A stretch of DNA of 64,000 nucleotides from Hyphococcus sp. (GCA_021776415.1 JAJFFY010000008.1:17656-81655), one strand, 5' to 3'. Shown: positions 7,444 to 17,097, counted from the stretch's first letter. Made by a program: numbers and translations. The notes: generated by a model from the letters alone, not told the origin.

Positions 7444-9903
7444 ATGCATAATTTTTCAAAGCAATCATTGCTGTTATCGGTAGCGTCGATTGCTGTAATG
7501 GCTTCACCGGCATTCGCGCAGGATGCACCTGTGGTGGATGATACGATCATTGTAACTGGTGTTCCGATCGCTGCGGGTAAGAACAAAGTCGAGACATCAA
7601 TTTCTGTCAGCTCGGTGAATATCGACAAGATTGTTGACAGGGGTCCGCGCAACCTGGCTGAAGTCTATCGTAATCTTCCAGGCATTCGTTCCGAGAGCTC
7701 CTCGGGCGGCGGTAACTCCAACGTGGCTGTTCGCGGTCTTCCACTTTCAACTGGCGGCGCAAAATTTCTCCAAACACACGAGGATGGTCTGCCTGTACTA
7801 TTGTTTGGTGATTTCGATTTCGCACCCGCTGATGGTTACGTAAAGTTAGATAGTACATTGGCCCGCGTCGAAAGCGTTCGCGGCGGTACGGCTTCTACCC
7901 TTACGACCAATGGAGCTGGCGGCATTATCAACCTGATCAGCAAGACAGGCGCGCAAGAGGGCGGAAGCGCAGCGGTCACATTCGGTCTTGACTATGATGA
8001 TTACCGTGTCGACCTTGAATATGGCGGGCGGATCTCCGACGACATGTATTACCATATCGGCGGCCATTTCCAACAGGGTGGCGACTACCGCGACTCTGGA
8101 TTTGATACGATTTCTGGCGGTCAAATACGCGGCTCACTGACGAAAGAGTTCGAGAACGGCTTCGTTCGGGTGACGGGCAAATGGATTGACAAAAAGGATG
8201 CTGCATACTTCCCTCAAGCGCTTGTCCTAAATGGCGATGTGGTCGGTGAAGGCGTTCCTGGCTTTGACGCAAATACCGACAGTTTGCAAAGCCCCTTCAC
8301 GCGGTTTGGCCGCGATGTCGATGGAACAAATACAATCAACAATTATGACTTGGCTGACGGCATTCGCGCCAAAGTCAAATCTGTGGGCGCCGAAGTTGAT
8401 TTTGATCTTGGTTCTGGCGTCACGCTGAATAATAAGGCGCGTTATCAAGATATCTCAGGCAACTTCAATGGTTTGTTTACGCACAATGTTGACGGCTTTG
8501 AGAATCGTTTTGGGACTACGTCAGGCGCAACTATCTTTAATGGCCCCAATGCAGGTACGGCGCTTTCCGATGCGGCGTTGATCGGATTGACCGGCAACAA
8601 CTTGGTCAGTGAGATTGCATATTTTAATGTTGATCTCGACGACATGAGCAACTTCGCAAACGAGCTTAAATTGTCGAAGTCATTTGATCTGGAAGGGTCA
8701 ACAGTTGATGTGACACTTGGTCACTTCTTCATGAACCAGCAGTTTAATCAAGACTGGCACTGGAACGCACTTCTGTCGACGACGCAAAACGAAGCCGCTT
8801 TGATCAGCGTTCCTGGTCAGACGACGGATGGTGTTCTTGGCTTCAATCGTGCGTTTGGTTGGAATGGCAACAACCGGAATTACGATCTGGAATACCAAGC
8901 TAATTCTCCGTTCGTATTCGTTGGCTGGAGCAATGACCAGCTTAGCATTGATGGTTCTGTCCGTTACGATAACCTCAAGCAAACTGGTATTCGTACTGAA
9001 GCGATTGGCGCGCCCTTCGATGTAAATGGGGACGGCGTCATTGGTGCGGCGGAAGCGGATGTTTCCGTGAATACCGGCACGGTTGGCGCTGAAGCGAATT
9101 TCGAAGTCGACAATGTTGCCTGGTCTGTAGGGGTAAACTACATGGTCCAGGATAACCTTGCTGTCTTCGCGCGCGCATCGAGCGGCGCCTCTTTCAACGG
9201 TGAACGGCAATTGGGCAACGCTCAGGTTCCTGGCGGCGGTCTTATTCCAGGCGGTGAGGACACTTACGTCGATGTCGCTGACCAATATGAAGTTGGTGTT
9301 AAGTTACAGGGAGCATCCCTTGGCGACGGCCGGCTCGACTTCTACTTGACTGGTTTCTATACGGAGACCGAAGAAAGCAATACACAACTGACCGGCGGCG
9401 GCACGCCAACGACGATCGCGAATGAATACGAGTCGAAAGGTATCGAGCTCGAAACATTCTATGCGATCGGCGATTTTGAACTGGCCGCCACAGCAACTTG
9501 GACGGATGCAGAAATTTCAGCGTCGACATCTGCGCCAGCAACGGTAGGCAACACGCCTCAGCGTCAGGCTGACTTTATCTGGGCAATTTCGCCGGCCTAT
9601 AACTTGGATGATCGTTTCCGTATCGGCGGAAGCTGGGTTGGCACAACAGATAGTCCCGCTAATTTCGCAAATACATTGACCCAAGACGGCTACTCCGTGG
9701 TGCATCTGTATGGAGCGGTGTCCGTCACTGACGGCCTGGAACTGTCGGTGAATGCTAATAACCTGTTTAACGCAACAGGTATTACAGAAAGTAACAATGA
9801 CGGTCGTATTTTCGACACGGATGGGGATGGGATAAACGACCATACAATCGGGCGTTCCATCCTCGGGCGGACGATTTCCGCTTCTTTGCGGTACTCGTTT
9901 TAA
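7444..9903 (+). CDS. TonB-dependent outer-membrane receptor (carbohydrate locus)
   Basis: An 819-residue outer-membrane receptor that imports its ligand with TonB energy. It has a signal peptide ending ASPAFAQ near residue 26, a TonB box-like DDTIIVTG, a plug domain with NLAEVYRNLPGI and RVESVRGG, and a C-terminal beta-barrel ending in the terminal Phe of SLRYSF. Two acidic calcium-binding-like loops are present, DVNGDGVIGAAE near residue 525 and DTDGDGIND near the end. A GGGAGG site precedes the ATG. Expression should be controlled from the palindrome at 7313. It sits between the glycosidase and the halogenase-like genes, as in carbohydrate-utilisation loci of Xanthomonas and Caulobacter; the ligand is inferred to be a fructoside. 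Confidence 0.9.
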   Translation: MHNFSKQSLLLSVASIAVMASPAFAQDAPVVDDTIIVTGVPIAAGKNKVETSISVSSVNIDKIVDRGPRNLAEVYRNLPGIRSESSSGGGNSNVAVRGLPLSTGGAKFLQTHEDGLPVLLFGDFDFAPADGYVKLDSTLARVESVRGGTASTLTTNGAGGIINLISKTGAQEGGSAAVTFGLDYDDYRVDLEYGGRISDDMYYHIGGHFQQGGDYRDSGFDTISGGQIRGSLTKEFENGFVRVTGKWIDKKDAAYFPQALVLNGDVVGEGVPGFDANTDSLQSPFTRFGRDVDGTNTINNYDLADGIRAKVKSVGAEVDFDLGSGVTLNNKARYQDISGNFNGLFTHNVDGFENRFGTTSGATIFNGPNAGTALSDAALIGLTGNNLVSEIAYFNVDLDDMSNFANELKLSKSFDLEGSTVDVTLGHFFMNQQFNQDWHWNALLSTTQNEAALISVPGQTTDGVLGFNRAFGWNGNNRNYDLEYQANSPFVFVGWSNDQLSIDGSVRYDNLKQTGIRTEAIGAPFDVNGDGVIGAAEADVSVNTGTVGAEANFEVDNVAWSVGVNYMVQDNLAVFARASSGASFNGERQLGNAQVPGGGLIPGGEDTYVDVADQYEVGVKLQGASLGDGRLDFYLTGFYTETEESNTQLTGGGTPTTIANEYESKGIELETFYAIGDFELAATATWTDAEISASTSAPATVGNTPQRQADFIWAISPAYNLDDRFRIGGSWVGTTDSPANFANTLTQDGYSVVHLYGAVSVTDGLELSVNANNLFNATGITESNNDGRIFDTDGDGINDHTIGRSILGRTISASLRYSF

Positions 9904-9905
9904 TA

Positions 9906-9938
9906 AAAAGGGGTCGTCACGGTGTGACGACCCCTTTT
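9906..9938 (+). terminator. Rho-independent terminator after the TonB receptor
   Basis: A 15-bp perfect stem (left arm 9906-9920, loop GGT, right arm 9924-9938) begins three bases after the receptor stop and ends in TTTT. The A-run on the left pairs with the T-run, so it may also stop transcription from the opposite strand. Confidence 0.9.
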
Positions 9939-10105
9939 AACGGCACGGTCTCGCTTTTCCTCCCGGAGGCAAGGTCGTGTCATTTATCTTTCCTCCTTCT
10001 TAGGTTATGAGGCGGGAATTATGCGGAAAATTTGAGGCGCTGCGGATAAGAACTGCGGTGCCTCTTTTCTTTTGAGCGGCGTTCAAGATTAGATTTTGGC
10101 TAAAA

Positions 10106-11638
10106 CTAAGATACGCCCAGCGCGCCAAACATGGTTTTATTGTCCACTGTATCCCGCATGACGAATTGGCGTAGGCGGTCTCGGCGCTGAGCCAGTTGCG
10201 CTAACATGGCGGCAATCTCAGATCGTTTATCCATATCTGGCACAATGTGACCTGGCCAGCCCATCCCAAACAAGACGAATTGGTAATTCGTAACTGAAAA
10301 ACACTGTGTGGTCCGGTCGAAATCATAGATGCTCGGTATATTGTCGTGCCAGGTTTCAAGCTTTTGGATCAGAGTGTCAGGGATTGATTTCAAATCGGTA
10401 TTGTCGCGCCAGAAAGCTGAATCGCGCCTTTGGCTGATACAGTAATGCAGTTTAAGAAAATCCACGATATTTTCATAGTGGTTGGACATGATCTCGTTAA
10501 ATCGGGTCGCAGCATTGGCGCCGGATGCGAACCGCGGGATCAGATCAGCCAACGCCCAGTTAGCCATTTCGATAAGGTAGATTCCAGTCGATTCGAGCGG
10601 CTCTAAAAAACCACTTGATAAGCCAACCGCCACGCAGTTTCCGCGCCATTGATGTTGGTGATAGCCAATGCGCATATCAAGTTTGCGGCTTTCCAGTGAT
10701 TGAGGGTCCACATTGAGATAGGTTGCTAATGTCTGGCGCGCTGTTTCATCGTCCACATGGCGTGAAGAGTAGACATGTCCGACGCCGCGTCGCCCTTGCA
10801 AGGCAATGTCCCACATCCAGCCGGACTCCTGCGCCGTGCTTCGAGTGAAACCTTTGATATCTGCGACACCCCGATGCGGTACTCGGGTCGTAACCGCGCG
10901 GTCAACGAATAGTATATCAGATTTACTGTTGAAACTGTTTTTGTTATCAGCGTTGATCAATCGTGCTGCAAATCCGGTACAGTCGATGAATAGATCGCCA
11001 TCAATTGTACGGCCGTCATCGAGTTGCAGTTCGGCGATATTGTTTTCTTCAGTCATGTTGACTTGCTCGACGCGAGCAATGATGTGCTCAATCGATCGCT
11101 TGCGAAAACGGTGTTTCAAGAATTCTGCAAGACGTCCGGCGTCCAGGTGGTAGGCGTAAGGCAGGGCCCCATCATAGGCGCGATCCTGTAAAGATTTAGG
11201 CGCGCGGCCGGCAAGCGCCATTTCTTTCTGCACAGAGAATAAATCAGCAAAGGCGCTGCGCTCTTCAACGCCGAGCCGACTCCATTGTCGCGCAGGATTG
11301 TGGTTGGCTACTGTTAGTGGCTCACCAAAGGGATGGAAATAGGCTTCCCCGGGCGCCTCTGAAATGGTTTTGCGCCATTGCACAAATTCAATGCCATGCT
11401 TGAATGTAGCGTCACACTCACGCAAAAATTCGGCCTCATCGATCCCGCATGCTGCAAGCGTTTGGCGCAATGTCGGTATCGTCGCCTCACCAACGCCGAC
11501 AATCGGAATGTCGCTGGCCTCGATAAGGGTCACTTTGACTGGACGCCCCAGCGTAAGCGGTAATTGCGTCGACAGAAATGCAGCAGAAATCCAACCCGCT
11601 GTTCCGCCACCGACAATGACGATGTTAAATTCCGACAT
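10106..11638 (-). CDS. Tryptophan-halogenase-like FAD flavoprotein, copy 1
   Basis: A 510-residue cytoplasmic flavoprotein of the flavin-dependent halogenase family. The FAD motif IVGGGTAGW is at the N-terminus, IPIVGVGEATIP near 40-55, and the halogenase tryptophan motif appears as GWMWDIAL, so the usual proline of WxWxIP is replaced by Ala. DLFIDCTGFAARLI and SGFLEPLESTGIYLIE are family hallmarks. I start at the ATG at 11638; the open frame begins at a TTG 15 bases upstream. It is divergent from copy 2. Homologues beside TonB receptors are common in sugar loci; a carbohydrate-linked oxidation is as likely as tryptophan chlorination. Confidence 0.85.
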   Translation of the reverse strand: MSEFNIVIVGGGTAGWISAAFLSTQLPLTLGRPVKVTLIEASDIPIVGVGEATIPTLRQTLAACGIDEAEFLRECDATFKHGIEFVQWRKTISEAPGEAYFHPFGEPLTVANHNPARQWSRLGVEERSAFADLFSVQKEMALAGRAPKSLQDRAYDGALPYAYHLDAGRLAEFLKHRFRKRSIEHIIARVEQVNMTEENNIAELQLDDGRTIDGDLFIDCTGFAARLINADNKNSFNSKSDILFVDRAVTTRVPHRGVADIKGFTRSTAQESGWMWDIALQGRRGVGHVYSSRHVDDETARQTLATYLNVDPQSLESRKLDMRIGYHQHQWRGNCVAVGLSSGFLEPLESTGIYLIEMANWALADLIPRFASGANAATRFNEIMSNHYENIVDFLKLHYCISQRRDSAFWRDNTDLKSIPDTLIQKLETWHDNIPSIYDFDRTTQCFSVTNYQFVLFGMGWPGHIVPDMDKRSEIAAMLAQLAQRRDRLRQFVMRDTVDNKTMFGALGVS

Positions 11639-11650
11639 CTTATCAAAACC

Positions 11651-11660
11651 CAATCGATTG
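11651..11660. promoter_or_regulatory. Putative LacI-family operator (halogenase-like intergenic)
   Basis: CAATCGATTG, a perfect 10-bp palindrome, lies 12 bases upstream of the minus-strand flavoprotein ATG and about 100 bases upstream of the divergent plus-strand one. It is the symmetric version of the core seen at 4518 and 7314/7338. Confidence 0.55.
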
Positions 11661-11762
11661 CAATTTTTGTATTATCGCCCTATATCTGAAAATCGCAAGT
11701 TGCAAGAAAGCGCCACTAGGGCGTTGAGGGGGGGGGATGATCTGAAGGTCTCAAATGCTGTG

Positions 11763-13241
11763 ATGCGGATATTGATTGTCGGCGGGGGAAGCGCCGGATG
11801 GATCACAGCCAATGTTTTGAATGCCGCTCTAAATGGCGACACGACGCCCGGCTTCGAAATCATTCTCCTGGAGGCGCCGGATATTCCAATCATCGGCGTT
11901 GGCGAGGCTACCGTTCCAAGCATAAGGCGGACACTTCAGACGATCGGGATGCCCGAACGAGAATTCATGGGAGGGTGTGAGGCGACGTTCAAGAATGCGA
12001 TCCGATTTGTAGACTGGAATCCTGGCGCCCAATACGATCACCCCTTTGACCGCCGTCAACGACCCGAAACCGACAGCCAGGTTCGAGGCTGGCTAGCGAG
12101 CGGTGCGCAGACACCATTCGATAAAACCTTCTCGCTATTATCACACCTTTCCGATCACAATCGTGCGCCGAAAGCAGTTGGGTGGCCAGATTATGGTTCA
12201 ACTTTTCCCTACGCCTATCATTTGGACGCGGCGATGTTGGCGAATACGCTTGCCGACTGGGGCGCTGCACGGGGGATCAAACACAAAAAAGTGCTCGTGC
12301 GTGATGTTGAGATCGGCGCAGATGGCAACATCATAGCCGTAACGACAGATGCTGAGGAACGATTGAGTGCTGACCTTTATGTTGATTGCACAGGGTTTCG
12401 CGCGCGCCTTATCGGCGAAGCGCTTGGTGTCAGCAAGCAACAGTATGAGAAAAGTTTCTTGTGTGATCGTGCGGCGACTATGCGTGTTCCCTACGACCTT
12501 CATCGTCCGGAGCGGATCCGCCCTTACACACTAGCGACGGCAAAAGCTGCCGGCTGGTCCTGGGACATAAATCTCACCTCAAGGCGAGGCCTCGGCTATG
12601 TTTATTCGAGCGCCTTTCTGAGCGAGGATGACGCCGAGACCGAACTAAGAGCGTCTGAAGGCGCCCATGCAGATAATTTGGAAGTTGGTCATATTCGTTT
12701 CGAAACGAGCAAGCGGATCAAATCATGGGCGGGAAATTGCGTCGCAGTCGGCTTGGCTGACGGTTTTCTTGAACCTCTGGAATCATCAGGGCTATATATG
12801 ATCGAATTCGCGGCCCAGGCGCTTAGCGAACTTATCCCCGGCTATCGGTTGGCGCCATCGCAGACCGCCGCGCATTTCAATTGTCTGACCCAAGGCCTCT
12901 ATGAAGAAGTGTTGGATTTCATCAATCTTCATTATGTGACGTCTCTTCGGCGCGATACGCCCTTTTGGACGGCGGCGACTGATCAGTCTGCCGTTCTCGA
13001 CAGCTTGAGTGACAGGCTTGAGCTTTGGCGCACGCGACCGCCTTCTGATCTCGACTTTGCATTGAATCAGAGGCTATTTTCCCTGGAGAGCTATGAATTT
13101 ATTTTGTTTGGAATGGAGCATTGCGCGTATAAAAGCCATGGGCCTGATGCTGGGAGCGATAACGATATCTCATCTCTTGTTGATAAGTGCCTCACGAAAC
13201 TTCCACCCCATGAAGAATGGCTTCGCCTAATATTATCATAA
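11763..13241 (+). CDS. Tryptophan-halogenase-like FAD flavoprotein, copy 2
   Basis: A 492-residue paralogue of the protein encoded on the other strand. It begins RILIVGGGSAGWIT with the FAD motif, has IPIIGVGEATVPSIRR, the Lys-bearing halogenase region is not obvious, and the tryptophan motif reads GWSWDINL, again without the proline of WxWxIP. DLYVDCTGFRARLI and DGFLEPLESSGLYMIE are present. The open frame extends 133 codons upstream, but that part is antisense to copy 1; the ATG at 11763 gives the family N-terminus. A GTG immediately before it is an alternative start. The LacI gene follows 48 bases downstream in the same direction. Confidence 0.85.
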   Translation: MRILIVGGGSAGWITANVLNAALNGDTTPGFEIILLEAPDIPIIGVGEATVPSIRRTLQTIGMPEREFMGGCEATFKNAIRFVDWNPGAQYDHPFDRRQRPETDSQVRGWLASGAQTPFDKTFSLLSHLSDHNRAPKAVGWPDYGSTFPYAYHLDAAMLANTLADWGAARGIKHKKVLVRDVEIGADGNIIAVTTDAEERLSADLYVDCTGFRARLIGEALGVSKQQYEKSFLCDRAATMRVPYDLHRPERIRPYTLATAKAAGWSWDINLTSRRGLGYVYSSAFLSEDDAETELRASEGAHADNLEVGHIRFETSKRIKSWAGNCVAVGLADGFLEPLESSGLYMIEFAAQALSELIPGYRLAPSQTAAHFNCLTQGLYEEVLDFINLHYVTSLRRDTPFWTAATDQSAVLDSLSDRLELWRTRPPSDLDFALNQRLFSLESYEFILFGMEHCAYKSHGPDAGSDNDISSLVDKCLTKLPPHEEWLRLILS

Positions 13242-13289
13242 ATACTCCCCACACAATCAGTAACGCAGAAACCTCAAGTTGGAACTTGA

Positions 13290-14330
13290 ATGCTTCCTAA
13301 ACAAAAAAAACCGACCATGCCTGAATTGGCAAAGCTCGCGGGTGTTGATGTTTCAACTGTATCGCGGGCGCTGAACGATAGCCCGGTTGTCAAAACTGAG
13401 ACCAAGGAACGTATCCGTAAGATAGCCGAGGAAACTGGCTATGTGATGAACGTTTCGGCGCGGAATCTCAGAAAACAATCCAGTGAGGCGATCGGTATCG
13501 TCATCCCGTTGCGGCCGGAGTCCGGGCAGGGGATTTCGGACCCGTTCTTTCTCGAAATGGTTGGTGCGGTGAGTTCGGCTGCGTCTAAACGCGGCTACGA
13601 TCTCATCGTGCACCTGCCGGAAGGAGAACAGACGATCGCCGAAAAACGACTATTGCAGACCGGTCGAGCGGACGGTCTCATTGTTATTGGTCAGGCAGGT
13701 CTTTCGGAGCGACTTAATCGGTTGGGCGATATCATCAACAAGGTTGTTGTCTGGGGTGGCTCGGAAAAAAATGAAAGCTATACGCTGGTGGGGAGCGATA
13801 ACAAGGCGGGGGGATACGCAGTTGGCGCTCATCTTTTGTCGCTTGGTAAACGGCGTATTTTGTTCATTGGAAGCCTCGCGCTTCCGGAAGTGAAGCTTCG
13901 GTATAATGGTCTTCTCGAGGCCTATAATACGGTAAACCTTACTCACCCTTCTGATCTTGTTCTGGAGTTGGACTTCGGGGGTCAAGAAGCCCACGACAGA
14001 GTTGCCAGGCTAATCGAAGATGGGTGCAAATTCGATGCGATATTTGCGTCATCAGACGTGCTTGCCATTGCCGCTTTGCACGCGGTTCAGGCGAAAGGGC
14101 TTTCCGTTCCTGGTGACGTCGCAATGGTGGGTTATGATAATATTGGTCAGTCAGGCATGATCATGCCGCCGCTCACAACAGTTGATCAAAACATAAAACT
14201 GGGCGGTGAGATAATGGTCAATCTACTTCTTCGCAAGCTTGCGGGAGAAGAAGTTTCGTCACAACTCACGCCAACGAGCCTTGTTGTTCGGGAAACTACG
14301 GTCGCTCGCGTTGGTCGTGCGCGAATTTAA
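13290..14330 (+). CDS. LacI-family transcriptional regulator
   Basis: A 346-residue repressor. The N-terminal helix-turn-helix MPELAKLAGVDVSTVSRALN (residues 10-29) and hinge helix are followed by a periplasmic-binding-like sugar-sensing domain with VGSDNKAGGYAVGAHL, FASSDVLAIAALHA and VPGDVAMVGYDN. It sits at the end of the carbohydrate locus behind halogenase-like copy 2. Its likely targets are the CAATCGWTTG sites at 4518, 7313-7348 and 11651, relieved by an imported sugar or sugar phosphate; this is inferred from motif and position. No copy of the motif is seen just upstream of the lacI-type gene itself. Confidence 0.9.
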   Translation: MLPKQKKPTMPELAKLAGVDVSTVSRALNDSPVVKTETKERIRKIAEETGYVMNVSARNLRKQSSEAIGIVIPLRPESGQGISDPFFLEMVGAVSSAASKRGYDLIVHLPEGEQTIAEKRLLQTGRADGLIVIGQAGLSERLNRLGDIINKVVVWGGSEKNESYTLVGSDNKAGGYAVGAHLLSLGKRRILFIGSLALPEVKLRYNGLLEAYNTVNLTHPSDLVLELDFGGQEAHDRVARLIEDGCKFDAIFASSDVLAIAALHAVQAKGLSVPGDVAMVGYDNIGQSGMIMPPLTTVDQNIKLGGEIMVNLLLRKLAGEEVSSQLTPTSLVVRETTVARVGRARI

Positions 14331-14560
14331 TAAGTTCACAAGGTGCCGACATACATAACACGCAGAAAACGCTGATTAACCTCGCTAAGGACAATCCTCC
14401 GCTGTGAATACGCGGCACACCCATAAATGACTTACCAGGTTCATTTCGCAGATGAGACCGCGCGTCGCTTTCGAAATATTCGGCCGACCGCCACGCGGTC
14501 ACGATTTCCTGCGCCACAGCTGTGCTTAGCAAAAACTTAAATCTGGTGAATTCTGTGGAG

Positions 14561-14640
14561 TTCAGTAGCCGGTCTCATTACACTGATACTTAATTTTTGT
14601 TCTCTGATCCGCCGAAAATGTTCCCTGTTAATTTTCGTAG
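14561..14640 (+). repeat. Dispersed repeat, copy A
   Basis: Aligns without gaps to 32621-32700 on the same strand. Over 14581-14640 I count 49 of 60 identical bases, including a 10-base run TCTCTGATCC followed by GCCGA. On the minus strand both copies can encode a similar tail (KLTGNIFGGSENKN here), so it may be the end of a former mobile-element gene. Confidence 0.65.
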
Positions 14641-15117
14641 GAAAACCGTGCCTAAAGCACTGAATTCGCGTACATCTTCGGCGTGAATTCTCGCTAAATG
14701 AGCCCAAAACGCATATTTTCCGTGTAAATTCCCATTTATCAGGGAAAACTGAGCGGAGAAAGGTTGCGGCTGGACTGTTCCGCCCACCTTTCAGTCATCC
14801 AATTTTCATGGTCCTTTGAGCATTATTCTGTAAGCCCTGTTTCATGCGGGGTTGCGGGGCGTGTGTATCCGAGTGCCGAGCAAAAAACCTCTCTGAACGG
14901 AGCAAGTAGCGACGCTTGGCGGTTTATCTCTGTTTGCTGATTTCGGATGACCCACTCGCGAGGTGGGTGAAGCAGTTGGACGCAAGAATGCGACGCGGCG
15001 ATCACAGACCGATGCAACAAACCTGTCTTGCCCCTTATAACTGAGCCTCAAAATTCGTGATATTTTACGAAGAATGGGGGTAATGGGATGGCGAGAAAGC
15101 GTTAAGCAATGAAGACA

Positions 15118-15268
15118 TATTGAATTTGCCGCGGCAGACGTCGGACATTCTAAGTGCCACGAGATCACACCCTCGCAGCTTGCTGTCGAGCGCGATATTG
15201 AATAATGCAAGATCGCGGACTTTGTTTGCCATTGTCAGGCGCACACGAATTTCCCAAACCTCCTGCGC
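15118..15268 (-). pseudogene. Tyrosine recombinase (phage-type integrase) fragment
   Basis: The minus strand reads EVWEIRVRLTMANKVRDLAL, then FNIALDSKLRGCDLVALRMS and DVCRG. This is the well-conserved core preceding and including the first catalytic Arg (KLRGCDLV) of a family of stand-alone integrases. A stop precedes the fragment in frame, and similarity ends after about 45 residues, so the His/Arg/Tyr catalytic part is missing. It is evidence of past integration next to the LacI locus. Confidence 0.7.
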
Positions 15269-15645
15269 CTATAGCGGAGATTTCTGACTAACAACTCGCC
15301 CTTGTTGCAAGGCGGACCGCCTATTGGCGAATTTGCTTCTCTCATATTGCGGCGCCGCCAAATCATCGGCGCCAACAGGCGCGCCATCGCCATCGAACAG
15401 GGCTATATCCCGCGCAAAATTGCAGCACTTGACATTGCGGCGCGCCTAATTTTCGGGTAGCAGTTTCCAGTCCACAAATGCGGCATTTGTGAAGAATTTG
15501 ATGACAGGTAGATATCACCCTGGGAGCAGACGGTCGGGCATTGCAATCGAGCGGTCAGACATGGGCGGTACAGCCATTGGCGCGACATGGGGCAAAAACT
15601 GTTTTCACTCTCAGATCCGGCCGCTAGTTCAATTCCAAGTGAAAT

Positions 15646-17097
15646 CTAGTTGTCGAAAATTCCTCCAATCAGCGCATATTTTGTATTGATGTAGTCATCG
15701 AGGCCGTATTTCGAGCCTTCCCGTCCATGGCCGGAATCTTTGACGCCGCCGAAAGGGGCGACTTCTGTGGAAAGAATGCCCTCATTGATTGCGATCATGC
15801 CGTATTCAAGTTTTTCCATGACGCGGAAGGCGCGACCCAAATCCTTCGTGAAGAAGTACGAGGCAAGACCATATTCGGTATCGTTCGCCATTTGGACAGC
15901 TTCTGCCTCAGTATGAAATTTGAATAGCGCCGCGACGGGGCCAAAAGTTTCATCGCGTGCAATGAGCATGTCCGGCGTTACGTCGCGCAAAACTGTTGGC
16001 TCGTAAAATGTAAGGCCTTTGGCGTGACGATTGCCGCCTGCGATTATGCTTGCCCCTTTTGAGACTGCATCTTCAATATGCCGTTCGACCTTCCGCACTG
16101 CCATTTCGTCAATGAGCGGCCCCTGGTCCACTCCCTCCATAAGGCCGTCGCCGACTTTAAACTTCGCCACAGCGGCTGCGAAATTATCGGTGAAACTGTC
16201 ATACACGCCGGCTTGCACCAAGATTCGGTTGGCGCATACGCAAGTTTGGCCTGAATTGCGGTACTTGCTGATCAACGCGCCCTCGACTGCTCGATCAAGA
16301 TCGGCGTCGTCAAACACGATGACAGGCGCGTTGCCGCCCAATTCCATCGACACGCGCTTCATATGTTGCATTGCCTTGGACGCGAGTGCTTTTCCGATCT
16401 TCGTTGAACCTGTGAACGTAATCTTTCGTAGCTTGGGGTTTTCGCACATTGTATCCGCGATCGGCGCTGCGGTTCCGGTAATGATATTGATGACGCCTGG
16501 TGGAACGCCAACGTCGTCGGCAAGAACACCGTATGCCGTCGCCGAAAAAGGCGTTTGGCTTGCTGGTTTCGCAACTATGGTGCAGCCTGCGGCCAAAGCG
16601 GCGGCGGCTTTGCGTGCAATCATGGCGGTCGGAAAATTCCATGGTGTGATTGCGCCGACAACGCCGATGGGCTCTTTAGTCACAATAATCCTCTTATCGC
16701 TCCAGGGGGATGGAATAACATCGCCATAGATGCGCCGGGCCTCTTCTCCGAACCAGCGAAAAAAACTTGCAGCATACGCAACCTCGCCCATGGATTCTTT
16801 GAACGGTTTTCCCATTTCGACGGTTAATATACGGGCGAGTTCTTGTTGGTTATCCATGAGCGCTTGATAAAAACGCTGACAAACATTTGCTCGCTCGATC
16901 GCCGGTTTCTCGCGCCATACCAAAAAAGCATCATGTGCAGCATTGATCGCATCATCTGTTTCCTTCCGGCCCAAATTCGGAACCGAGCCGATGGCTTCGC
17001 TGGATGCCGGGTTGGTCACGACAATGCGTTCCGGCCCGTCGATCCATTCGCCGCCAATGTAACAGTCCTCACGGAAAAATCGGCTTTCAGTCATCAA
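15646..17097 (-). CDS. gabD: NAD(P)-dependent succinate-semialdehyde dehydrogenase
   Basis: A 483-residue cytoplasmic aldehyde dehydrogenase of the GabD branch. Signatures are ITPWNFPTAMIARKAAAALA, the catalytic Glu in MELGGNAPVIVFDDADLD, and the nucleophile Cys in NSGQTCVCANRILV. Length matches E. coli GabD. A GGAGAA site precedes the first of two adjacent ATGs. It is the last gene of an operon with two esterases, an alcohol dehydrogenase and a TonB receptor, so it probably oxidises an aldehyde released from an ester or lactone, for example succinate semialdehyde to succinate. Related semialdehydes cannot be excluded. Confidence 0.85.
   Translation of the reverse strand: MMTESRFFREDCYIGGEWIDGPERIVVTNPASSEAIGSVPNLGRKETDDAINAAHDAFLVWREKPAIERANVCQRFYQALMDNQQELARILTVEMGKPFKESMGEVAYAASFFRWFGEEARRIYGDVIPSPWSDKRIIVTKEPIGVVGAITPWNFPTAMIARKAAAALAAGCTIVAKPASQTPFSATAYGVLADDVGVPPGVINIITGTAAPIADTMCENPKLRKITFTGSTKIGKALASKAMQHMKRVSMELGGNAPVIVFDDADLDRAVEGALISKYRNSGQTCVCANRILVQAGVYDSFTDNFAAAVAKFKVGDGLMEGVDQGPLIDEMAVRKVERHIEDAVSKGASIIAGGNRHAKGLTFYEPTVLRDVTPDMLIARDETFGPVAALFKFHTEAEAVQMANDTEYGLASYFFTKDLGRAFRVMEKLEYGMIAINEGILSTEVAPFGGVKDSGHGREGSKYGLDDYINTKYALIGGIFDN

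Larger units (their letters stand above)
14331..15645. other. Decayed region without intact genes
   Basis: 1.3 kb between the LacI gene and the dehydrogenase operon. It holds a copy of a dispersed repeat at 14561-14640 and a tyrosine-recombinase fragment at 15118-15268, both listed separately. The other open frames are short, overlap on both strands and have no recognisable domain. A cysteine pair (CRICG) is readable on the minus strand around 15470-15490 but could not be assigned. It looks like a graveyard of mobile DNA. Confidence 0.7.

Noticed and set aside
11364..11762. Open frame extending halogenase-like copy 2 upstream by 133 codons
   Set aside because: It is antisense to copy 1; the family N-terminus with the FAD motif begins at 11763.
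14842..15210. 122-codon minus-strand frame in the decayed region
   Set aside because: The integrase-like text lies in another frame; this one has no protein-like pattern.
16031..16729. 232-codon frame opposite the succinate-semialdehyde dehydrogenase
   Set aside because: Fully antisense to a conserved enzyme and without a ribosome site.
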